Below are positions 1 through 5,707 of a stretch of 5,707 nt of DNA, piece by piece. A program made the translations under genes and the position numbers. This DNA comes from an uncultured Flavobacteriales bacterium (GTDB lineage: Bacteria; Bacteroidota; Bacteroidia; Flavobacteriales_D; Sanyastnellaceae). The first letter of the stretch is position 1. Every line of letters starts with the position of its first letter. The DNA lies in the NCBI GenBank assembly GCA_913057815.1, contig CAJXOV010000174.1, positions 1 through 5,707 of the forward strand, written 5' to 3'. The notes under the pieces were generated by a model that did no database searches, was not told where the DNA came from, and saw only the letters and a program-made list of their open reading frames with translations.

Positions 1-46
1 AGATGTAGAGAGGTCTCGTGGGCTCGGAGATGTGTATAAGAGACAG
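1..46 (+). other. Illumina Nextera adapter (non-genomic contig-end artefact)
   Basis: Positions 28-46 read AGATGTGTATAAGAGACAG, the 19-base Tn5 mosaic end used in Nextera libraries. Positions 13-27 (GTCTCGTGGGCTCGG) are the rest of the Nextera Read 2 adapter. Positions 5-12 (GTAGAGAG) sit exactly where the i7 index belongs and match, from memory, index N707 as written in the adapter. Positions 1-4 (AGAT) match the end of the P7 oligo. The whole stretch is therefore library sequence left by adapter read-through, not a transposon in the organism. Genomic sequence begins at 47. Confidence 0.98.
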
Positions 47-402
47 CTCCTATATTGGTAGATGCAGCCACTATTGATATTTGGATATTAATTCAAGACG
101 ACAACTTATCTCCTGTTCAAATTCCAATTGCCGAGCTTAAATCTGCAAATAGTATTCAGGAACTTTCTTCAAGTGCTTCTGTTGTTTATGATAATTCTCA
201 AACTTTAAGTGCGCTTGATTTCTCTGATAATAATGCTACATTTTATCATAAAAGATCCATAGACCTAAGCTCATATTCGACTGGAGATGTAGTATATCTT
301 AGAAACATATTAAATGATGGCTCTCAACCTATGGATATAGAAATTCCAAGTGAGAATAGCAGCGTTATAATCACATCTATATTTGTGTTACAAATCTTAT
401 GA
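47..402 (+). CDS. Hypothetical protein, 3' end only (5' cut by contig end)
   Basis: This is an open frame read from the first genomic base to a TGA at 400-402; the first whole codon is at 49, giving 117 residues. A TTG at 55 could be called as a start, but the frame is open back to the adapter junction and the only upstream stop lies inside the adapter, so the gene is best treated as lacking its 5' end. The visible part is rich in Ser, Asp, Ile and Val with alternating hydrophobic residues, which suggests a beta-rich extracytoplasmic domain; it has no Cys and no obvious membrane helix. I do not recognise the family. Its stop overlaps the next start (ATGA, 399-402), so it is probably co-translated with the lipoprotein and belongs to the same surface/secretion operon. 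Any function would be a guess. Confidence 0.72.
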
Positions 403-845
403 AGCTAACCAACCAATACATAGTAACTTTACTTTTAATACTTCTGGTTTTCAGTTGTAAAAAAGAGGAGCCTTCACCTTATCCTGAAATTGAATTTGTA
501 TCTATCTCAGCAACTGAAGTAGAAGAGTTTAATAATCAATTAGAAGTTTTTATATCATTCAAAGATGTCAATGGAGATTTAGGAACTATAGATGCCGATG
601 ATCTAACTCTGAAAATTAAAGATGCCAGATTAAATGATTATGATTGGTTTCATATTCCACCGTTAACACCAAATTCGGAAGATTTAGATATAGAAGGAAC
701 ATTTAGCATTCAACTTAATCCTCTATTCTTATTAGGAAATGGAGATGAGGAATCCACTCATTTTTCAATTCAAATAAAAGATCGAGCTGAGAATTGGAGC
801 AACCAAATAGCTACACCTACTGTTATTATTAGAGACAGCCTTTAG
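399..845 (+). CDS. Small lipoprotein of unknown function, candidate surface-exposed
   Basis: 148 residues. The N-terminus is Met-Lys, then a hydrophobic stretch (about residues 8-18) ending in the lipobox L-V-F-S-C with Cys20 as the lipidated residue, so it is a signal peptidase II substrate. Cys20 is followed by K-K-E-E; the K-E-E part fits the K-(D/E)2 lipoprotein export signal described in Bacteroidota, which would place it on the outer face of the outer membrane (inference). The mature part looks like a single beta-sandwich: an early F-K-D-V-N-G-D-L-G motif (about residues 54-62), a later I-K-D-R-A-E-N-W-S-N motif (about 125-134), then a T-P-T-V-I-I strand. Similar motifs recur in uncharacterised Bacteroidota lipoproteins. 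The start is fixed by the signal peptide and the ATGA overlap with the gene before it; the next gene begins 4 bases after its stop. It may be an accessory to the secreted protein downstream, but nothing in its sequence proves this. Confidence 0.88.
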   Translation: MKLTNQYIVTLLLILLVFSCKKEEPSPYPEIEFVSISATEVEEFNNQLEVFISFKDVNGDLGTIDADDLTLKIKDARLNDYDWFHIPPLTPNSEDLDIEGTFSIQLNPLFLLGNGDEESTHFSIQIKDRAENWSNQIATPTVIIRDSL

Positions 846-849
846 TTGA

Positions 850-3800
850 ATGAAAAACTCCTTTTTACTTTTTATAAGTCTAATTACATGGGCATTCATT
901 CATGCCCAAGTACCTGAATTTACTATTTCTGACACTTTAGTAGGTGTATGTGATGGAAGACTTTTTGATTCTGGAGGAGAAACCGGCTTATATAGTAACA
1001 ATGAAGATGTTGCCTTCACTGTTTGCACAGATTCTCCAATAGACATCACATTCATAGAACAATTTTGCGTAGAAAACGGATTGGATTTTCTTACAATTCA
1101 TGACGGTCCAAATATTTCATCTCCTATTCTTTCTGGTCCACATTCTGGAACGGACTTGCCTCCTAGTTCGATCTCCACAAGTGGATGCATAACTTTTCAT
1201 TTTACGTCTGACATAAGTGTAGGATATTGTGGTTTTAATATTCTATGGAATTCTCAAAACATAGAGCCAATTCCACCTGAAATAACTATTCCCGTTTTAC
1301 CTGAATGTGGCTCCAATATTCTTAGCATAGAACTCAGCACTCCTATTCTTTGTGATGAAATATTTTTGGAGAATAGTACTTTCTTAGGGCAGAATATAAT
1401 AGGATTCACTTCGTTTTCAGCTACAAACTGTGACTTGGATAGTATGGCCAGCTCATTTGATTTGACTTTAGCAGAGAACTTTTATTACAACTGTAATTTT
1501 GATTTATCATTAGAACTAGGAGTTAGAGACAATTGTGACAGTCTTTGGTTATTTAATCAACCCTTAAACTTCCTTTATGATCAATGTTCTATACCTGTAG
1601 AATTTATAGTTGGTGATGAAGTTCTGTGTAATGATCAGTGCACTACTATTTCAGCCATAGCTCAAGGATGTTTCGACTTTGTTTACATCTGGGACAATGG
1701 ACTACCGGCTACTCCTGGACCTCATACAGTCTGTCCTGGAGGTCCTTTGACATATACCGTTAATGTGATAGAATTAGGAACAGGAAATTCTGTATTCGAA
1801 TCATATACCTTCCAACATGAAAGTGTTATGATCGACCAAGATGATGTTATTCTTTGTCAAAGCGAAGACCCATTACTCTTCACAGCTACACCACCTGATG
1901 GTACATGGACTGGACCAGGAATCGGAGACGAAGACATTGGAGAGTTCAATCCAAATGGAGCTGAACCTGGAGTGAATCTTGTTTATTATTACATAGAAAA
2001 TTCAACCTGTTATGATTCAGTACAGGTTTCTTTAACTGAGATAAACTCTGGTGATATTACAGCATCATGTCCTTTTGCACCGCCTACCCTTTTAACTCCT
2101 GCGCCTTTGGGCGGAATTTGGTCGGGAGATAACGTTTCTCCTGCAGGACTCTTTTCTCCACAGGATGCCGGAACTTATGTGACTACTTATGCCATAAATG
2201 GCTGTACAGAAGATTTAATCATAGATGTGCAGGACTTTAGTCCCAGCCTTAATTTAGGGCCTCTTTGTCAAAGTGCTAATACGCAATACTTAGACGTTGT
2301 TCCTGTTGGTGGCTATTGGTCAGGTGTTGGTATAGATGGAAATTACGTAGGAACGTGGGAACCTGAGTGGACTGGTGAAGGCGGAGACATCACACTAACA
2401 TACAGCGCAATAGGCTGCTCCATGGACTATATAGTAAATATTATTCCAGCTCAAATAGGTGGCAGGTATATAAACACTTGTCCATTTACAACTCCCTTTT
2501 TAATAGATGATTCGCCAAATCCACCTGGAGGAATTTATGAAGGACAAGGAATTCAAGATGTAAACACTGGACTATTCGACCCTTCTTCGGTACCTACAGA
2601 TAACTGGTATGACATTCTATACCATGCTACTAACGGATGTGTAGATACCTTGTCAATGTACGTAGCGGAAACTACCATTCCAGATGATACAGTTTACTTC
2701 TGCTTGGATGATCCCACTTTATTTTTAGACAATGACAATACAGGAAGAAATCCATGGGGTGGAGTGTGGAGTGGAGTCGGTGTTAATTTCATAGAAAATA
2801 ATGATTATGAGTTCATCCCTTCCAGCGCTGGACCTGGAGAACATACCGTTTATTATGACAATAATGACTGCATAGATTCAGTACTCTATATAGTTTTTCC
2901 TACTGGATTAGCATTAGACTCTCTAACAGTATGCAGCGCTGACGAACCTTTTGTAATTCAAAATATGCCTTCTGGAGGAACTTGGGATGGTTTAGGAATA
3001 ACAGACCAGACTACAGGTCTATTTGATCCATCATTGGCAGAGGGAGAAACCGTTACTATAACCTATACCTCTCCTACTAATTGTGGTGGAGAAATAGTAA
3101 TTACAGTTGAAGAGTTTTTACAAGCAATTATTACAGGAATAGAAGAAACATACTGCTACGCAGATATAGCTGTCTCTTATGAAACATCACCTGAGGATGG
3201 TGAACTAACAGGACCTGATACCAGTGGAGAATTCAACCCGGCATTTTTAGGAGAAGGATTTTACACCTATACATATTCATTTCCAGATGTTTCGTGTAGT
3301 GCTGACTCTAGCGTGAGTTTTACAATTTACCCAGCTGCATCAGTAGATTTAACAGCTTCTGATACTCTATTGTGCGAAGGTGGCGGAACAGTATTAACTG
3401 CTACAAGTATTTCTGGAATACCTGATGGTATAGTAGAGTTAGAATGGAGTGATGATCTTATTTCTATAGCAGAACACACCGTATCTCCTGCACAAAGCCA
3501 ATACTATTACGTAACTGCTTCTGATGGATGTTCTGATACAGTTAGCGATAGTATTTATATAGCTATTTCAAATCCATTAGAACTTTCATACACATTTGGT
3601 GATACATTATGCTTTGATGAAGAAGGAGCTTCAGTTACTGCTGAAGTAATTCCAGCTAACACTTATGAGTTTTACTGGAATGATGAGCTAGGAATAGAAA
3701 CTTATAATGGCATAGCTGGTGAAATAGTCAGTTTATACGTAATAGAGCCCGAAATTGGATGTGAGGTAGAGAACCTAGTACTTCTCCCGTCCTACGCTCC

Positions 3801-4329
3801 TATCGTGGCCAACTTTACAGTGAATCCTAACTTGGATTGTATTCCATTTGAAGAATTGCCGGTTTCCTTTATAGATATTAGTCAAAATGCGGTAGCGGGA
3901 AGTTGGACTTTTGGAAACGATGAATCTGAAATTTATGACGGATCTAGTCCATCGATTGACTATCCCGTAGCTGGATTTTATGATGTTCAACTTATAGTCG
4001 AAAATGAAGGTGGGTGTATAGATAGCGCATCTGTACAGATTTGTGTGAACGATCCTTCGTTGCTTTTCATTCCAGATATTTTTTCTCCGAATGAAGATGG
4101 AGCCAATGATATGTTATTCGTGAGAGGAGATGGAATTATTAACCTGGATTTTAGCTTGTTCAATAGATGGGGAGAAAAAGTGTTTTCTACCAATTCTATA
4201 GCCAATGGATGGGATGGTAACTTAAGAGGAAACAAATCTCCCACAGGAATTTACTTCTATCAGTTAACTGCTAGATTAAATAATGGTGAAGAAATAATTA
4301 GATCAGGAGATATTACTCTAGTAAGATGA
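850..4329 (+). CDS. T9SS type B cargo: CUB-like, tandem Cys-paired modules, PKD-like, CHU_C sorting domain
   Basis: 1159 residues, complete. The signal peptide spans residues 1-19 and is cut at I-H-A|Q. Residues about 26-135 resemble a CUB domain (F-L-T-I-H-D-G at 80-86, S-G-C-I-T-F-H-F near 111-118, then C-G-F-N-I-L-W). A Cys-rich region (about 145-246) and an Ig-like domain (about 248-326, with G-P-H-T-V-C-P-G-G) follow. Residues about 333-983 form nine modules, the first six with a G-G-x-W-S-G-x-G-I-like core. A PKD-like domain lies at about 985-1066 (W-T-F-G; Y-P-V-A-G-F-Y-D-V). The C-terminus (1073-1159) is a type B T9SS sorting domain. The protein is therefore predicted to cross the inner membrane by Sec and the outer membrane by T9SS, ending on the surface or outside; adhesion or ligand binding is inferred from the domains, and no catalytic motif is visible. 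It overlaps the PorP/SprF gene by ATGA. It is far shorter than SprB, so it should not be called SprB. Confidence 0.93.
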   Translation: MKNSFLLFISLITWAFIHAQVPEFTISDTLVGVCDGRLFDSGGETGLYSNNEDVAFTVCTDSPIDITFIEQFCVENGLDFLTIHDGPNISSPILSGPHSGTDLPPSSISTSGCITFHFTSDISVGYCGFNILWNSQNIEPIPPEITIPVLPECGSNILSIELSTPILCDEIFLENSTFLGQNIIGFTSFSATNCDLDSMASSFDLTLAENFYYNCNFDLSLELGVRDNCDSLWLFNQPLNFLYDQCSIPVEFIVGDEVLCNDQCTTISAIAQGCFDFVYIWDNGLPATPGPHTVCPGGPLTYTVNVIELGTGNSVFESYTFQHESVMIDQDDVILCQSEDPLLFTATPPDGTWTGPGIGDEDIGEFNPNGAEPGVNLVYYYIENSTCYDSVQVSLTEINSGDITASCPFAPPTLLTPAPLGGIWSGDNVSPAGLFSPQDAGTYVTTYAINGCTEDLIIDVQDFSPSLNLGPLCQSANTQYLDVVPVGGYWSGVGIDGNYVGTWEPEWTGEGGDITLTYSAIGCSMDYIVNIIPAQIGGRYINTCPFTTPFLIDDSPNPPGGIYEGQGIQDVNTGLFDPSSVPTDNWYDILYHATNGCVDTLSMYVAETTIPDDTVYFCLDDPTLFLDNDNTGRNPWGGVWSGVGVNFIENNDYEFIPSSAGPGEHTVYYDNNDCIDSVLYIVFPTGLALDSLTVCSADEPFVIQNMPSGGTWDGLGITDQTTGLFDPSLAEGETVTITYTSPTNCGGEIVITVEEFLQAIITGIEETYCYADIAVSYETSPEDGELTGPDTSGEFNPAFLGEGFYTYTYSFPDVSCSADSSVSFTIYPAASVDLTASDTLLCEGGGTVLTATSISGIPDGIVELEWSDDLISIAEHTVSPAQSQYYYVTASDGCSDTVSDSIYIAISNPLELSYTFGDTLCFDEEGASVTAEVIPANTYEFYWNDELGIETYNGIAGEIVSLYVIEPEIGCEVENLVLLPSYAPIVANFTVNPNLDCIPFEELPVSFIDISQNAVAGSWTFGNDESEIYDGSSPSIDYPVAGFYDVQLIVENEGGCIDSASVQICVNDPSLLFIPDIFSPNEDGANDMLFVRGDGIINLDFSLFNRWGEKVFSTNSIANGWDGNLRGNKSPTGIYFYQLTARLNNGEEIIRSGDITLVR
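1846..3339 (+). repeat. Tandem protein modules (seven diverged repeats) within the T9SS cargo
   Basis: Residues about 333-830 of the cargo hold seven consecutive modules of roughly 60-75 residues. The pattern is C, then about 15-20 residues, G-G-x-W-x-G-x-G-I, a G-x-F-x-P step, a Tyr-rich strand, and a closing C often followed by x-D or D-S. Core motifs seen: D-G-T-W-T-G-P-G-I, G-G-I-W-S-G, G-G-Y-W-S-G-V-G-I, G-G-I-Y-E-G-Q-G-I, G-G-V-W-S-G-V-G-V, G-G-T-W-D-G-L-G-I, and a degraded seventh (D-G-E-L-T-G). They are diverged at the DNA level, so this is an old duplication series. Two further modules (about 832-983) keep the Cys pair but not this core. Confidence 0.85.
4066..4326 (+). other. Type B T9SS C-terminal sorting domain (CHU_C / gliding-associated)
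   Basis: Residues 1073-1159 of the cargo. The hallmarks are present in order: F-I-P-D-I-F-S-P-N-E-D-G-A-N-D at the start, L-F-N-R-W-G-E-K-V-F in the middle, G-W-D-G-N-L-R-G, P-T-G-I-Y-F-Y-Q-L, and the ending G-D-I-T-L-V-R. This fits the gliding motility-associated C-terminal family (TIGR04131/CHU_C), the type B signal recognised by T9SS. It contains no cysteine, unlike the rest of the protein. Type B domains, unlike type A, generally depend on a PorP/SprF partner, which is encoded immediately downstream here. Confidence 0.95.
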
Positions 4330-5333
4330 GAGCGCTGATCACCATAGCATTACTCACCTTAATTCTTCATTCAGAAGTTTCAGCTCAAGATTTATCTCTT
4401 AGCCAATATCATCATCTTATGAGTTTGGTAAACCCTGCTTCTACAGGAGGAGAACAGGATGATATAAAAGCGGTTATTTCGCACAAAAGACAGTGGGGTG
4501 CTGTATCTACTCCTTTTGTAACCAGCTTATTTTCTGTAGAATGGAATCCAATTCCCACCAAGAAAAACAAAAGTAGGCCTAGCATAGGGTTGATAGCCGT
4601 TACTGATAAGGCAGGTTCTTCTGGCTATAAATCTTCTATGTTTAAAGCTTTGGGCGCATATCATATCAAGTTAAACAGAACTAAAAATTTATCCTTTGGG
4701 CTTGAGGTAGGATACAATCAACGCAATTTCTCACTTGAAGGATTGTCTTGGAATTCACAGTATAACGGTGCTGGATTTGACTCATCACTTCCAACTTTAG
4801 AAAACTTCAATAACACTTCTAACAAGAATATAGATGCTGGTTTTGGAGCAGAGTTCACCAATAACAACCCTAGAAAATTATACTGGAAAACTGGAATAGC
4901 TATACACCATTATTACCAAGAACAAACTGTTTTAGAAAACGGTGAAGATGCTCTACCAGCATTAGGACAAGCCTATTTTCATGGCCAACAAACTAATGGC
5001 TATATGATGTACAGATACTATGCTATGGTACAAAGTCAAAATTTAGCAGCTATTTCAGGAACCGTAGGAATAGACGTTAGTTATAGGTTTAATTATGATT
5101 CTAAATTCACCAGTTTTAGCACCAGTTCAGCCATTACCGCAGGTATGTTTTACAGATACAGAGATGCCATTATAGCACTGGTAGGATACGAGTACAAAAG
5201 ACAATTTAGACTGGCCATATCTTATGATGTGAACACCAGCAATCTTCGAACTAGCTCCAAGTTCAATGGTGGTCCAGAAATTAATCTAGCCTACTTTGGG
5301 AATTTTGGAAAAAAGAGAAGAAAGATTCGATAA
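4326..5333 (+). CDS. PorP/SprF family type IX secretion membrane protein
   Basis: 335 residues, the usual size for the PorP/SprF family (about 300-350). The signal peptide spans residues 1-20 (V-S-A|Q). The family's N-terminal signature follows: S-Q-Y at 26-28 and N-P-A-S-T-G at 36-41, then the conserved R-Q-W at 55-57 and a nearby P-F-V-T. The rest alternates like outer-membrane beta-strands (for example N-L-S-F-G-L-E-V-G-Y), ends with the family-like G-G-P-E-I-N-L-A-Y, and has a basic tail K-K-R-R-K-I-R. Members sit in the outer membrane; SprF of Flavobacterium johnsoniae is needed to secrete SprB, and PorP acts in the Porphyromonas system. Its ATG overlaps the cargo stop by ATGA, which suggests translational coupling and a dedicated partnership with that cargo (inference). 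Bacteroidota genomes carry many paralogues, so a specific symbol is not justified. Confidence 0.94.
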   Translation: MRALITIALLTLILHSEVSAQDLSLSQYHHLMSLVNPASTGGEQDDIKAVISHKRQWGAVSTPFVTSLFSVEWNPIPTKKNKSRPSIGLIAVTDKAGSSGYKSSMFKALGAYHIKLNRTKNLSFGLEVGYNQRNFSLEGLSWNSQYNGAGFDSSLPTLENFNNTSNKNIDAGFGAEFTNNNPRKLYWKTGIAIHHYYQEQTVLENGEDALPALGQAYFHGQQTNGYMMYRYYAMVQSQNLAAISGTVGIDVSYRFNYDSKFTSFSTSSAITAGMFYRYRDAIIALVGYEYKRQFRLAISYDVNTSNLRTSSKFNGGPEINLAYFGNFGKKRRKIR

Positions 5334-5389
5334 GAACCTCAATTCAAAAAACCAGATTGTAAATAAGTTTAAAGAATTGGTTTAAGAAT

Positions 5390-5412
5390 ATTGGCGTTGC
5401 AACGCTAATTTT
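5390..5412 (+). terminator. Near-perfect 20-base palindrome, candidate operon terminator
   Basis: Positions 5390-5409 read ATTGGCGTTGCAACGCTAAT. The two halves pair along their whole length except one G-T wobble, and the inner 12 bases (5394-5405, GCGTTGCAACGC) are a perfect palindrome. The right arm runs into TTT, and a further GGTT (5379-5382) can pair with AACC (5413-5416) across an internal loop. It lies 57 bases after the PorP/SprF stop and about 30 bases before the tex start, where a terminator would be expected. The T-run is short, so a protein-binding operator is an alternative. Confidence 0.42.
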
Positions 5413-5439
5413 AACCTTCCAATTTCAATATTTTCTACT

Positions 5440-5707
5440 GTGATAAAACTTATATCATCTACCCTTCAAATCAATGAAAATTCAGTTAAAGCTGTTCTTA
5501 ATCTACTGGAGGACGGAGCTACTATACCGTTTATAGCTCGGTATAGAAAAGAAGCTACAGGTACATTAGATGAAGTAGAAATAGAGAAAATAGACAATGA
5601 AAGAAAACGCCTCAAAGAGCTCATTAAAAGGAAAGAAACTATACTAGAAAAGCTCAAAGAATTACAAATTACTGATAGCGGATTACTAAAAAAAATTACG
5701 GATACAT
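5440..5707 (+). CDS. tex: Tex, RNA-binding transcription accessory protein (N-terminal part, runs off window)
   Basis: The first 89 codons of a protein normally about 700-780 residues long, cut by the right edge. Residues 23-44 contain the Tex N-terminal signature L-E-D-G-A-T-I-P-F-I-A-R-Y-R-K-E-A-T-G followed by L-D, which aligns closely with remembered E. coli Tex. After it comes a charged helical stretch rich in Lys and Glu (about 46-75), as expected for the Tex N-terminal helical region. The YqgF-like, helix-hairpin-helix and S1 RNA-binding domains would lie beyond the window. Tex is a cytoplasmic nucleic-acid-binding protein linked to transcription. The start is GTG 5440: the frame is open back to a stop at 5383-5385, no in-frame ATG exists in the visible part, and GTG gives the usual distance to the signature. 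It has no functional link to the secretion genes upstream. Confidence 0.93.
   Translation, partial: MIKLISSTLQINENSVKAVLNLLEDGATIPFIARYRKEATGTLDEVEIEKIDNERKRLKELIKRKETILEKLKELQITDSGLLKKITDT

Noticed and set aside
28..46. Tn5-like transposon end
   Set aside because: It is the Nextera mosaic end and is preceded by the index and P7 bases, so it is library adapter rather than a mobile element.
55..57. TTG start codon for the first gene
   Set aside because: The frame stays open to the adapter junction and the only upstream stop is in the adapter; there is no signal peptide or typical N-terminus after the TTG.
3775..4244. Two minus-strand open frames (3775-3990 and 3987-4244)
   Set aside because: They lie wholly inside the PKD-like and sorting-domain coding region, whose plus-strand protein is clearly recognisable; their products resemble no family.
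4305..4310. Shine-Dalgarno (AGGAGA) for the PorP/SprF gene
   Set aside because: It ends 15 bases before the ATG, too far for a normal ribosome binding site, and the bases encode the conserved Arg-Ser-Gly of the sorting domain; coupling by the ATGA overlap is more likely.
850..4329. Calling the large protein SprB
   Set aside because: SprB is several times longer. Only the type B sorting domain and the PorP/SprF neighbour are shared, and these occur in many unrelated T9SS cargoes.
5364..5413. Bacteroidota-type promoter (TTG then TAnnTTTG) for tex
   Set aside because: TAAGTTTA at 5364 and TAATTTTA at 5406 each miss the last base, and no TTG lies at the expected 19-21 base spacing upstream; too weak to call in AT-rich DNA.
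5466..5657. Minus-strand open frame of 63 residues
   Set aside because: It is antisense to the Tex N-terminal signature, which is unmistakable on the plus strand.

Overview
The window is AT-rich DNA from a Bacteroidota bacterium, most likely of the order Flavobacteriales. The evidence is a type IX secretion (T9SS) cargo with a gliding-type C-terminal sorting domain, a PorP/SprF-family outer-membrane protein, a lipoprotein with a Bacteroidota-style Cys-Lys-Lys-Glu-Glu start, signal peptides cut just before Gln, and starts with little Shine-Dalgarno sequence. I cannot name genus or species.

Layout: positions 1-46 are not genomic. They are an untrimmed Illumina Nextera adapter (end of P7, an i7 index, Read 2 primer and mosaic end), so real sequence begins at 47. 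Next come four same-strand genes packed as one probable operon: the 3' end of an unrecognised gene (47-402), a small lipoprotein (399-845), a 1159-residue multidomain secreted protein (850-4329) and a PorP/SprF-family protein (4326-5333). Two junctions are ATGA overlaps and the third has a 4-base gap. An intergenic stretch of about 106 bases follows, containing a near-perfect 20-base palindrome. The window ends in the first 89 codons of tex, which starts at GTG 5440 and runs off the right edge.

How the genes work together (inference from known families): the large protein is a T9SS cargo. It has a signal peptide, a CUB-like domain, a Cys-rich linker region, an Ig-like domain, about nine modules of 60-75 residues that each carry one pair of cysteines, a PKD-like domain, and a type B (CHU_C / gliding-associated) sorting domain. 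PorP/SprF proteins are known to be needed for secretion of type B cargoes such as SprB, so the overlapping downstream gene is probably its dedicated secretion or anchoring partner. The lipoprotein, and perhaps the truncated first gene, may be accessory surface components. The tex gene is a housekeeping gene and probably a separate transcription unit.

I see no CRISPR array, insertion sequence, tRNA or rRNA. The system is a recognisable kind of cargo plus PorP/SprF locus rather than something wholly new. What is least explained is the role of the two small upstream genes and the ligand of the modular cargo.
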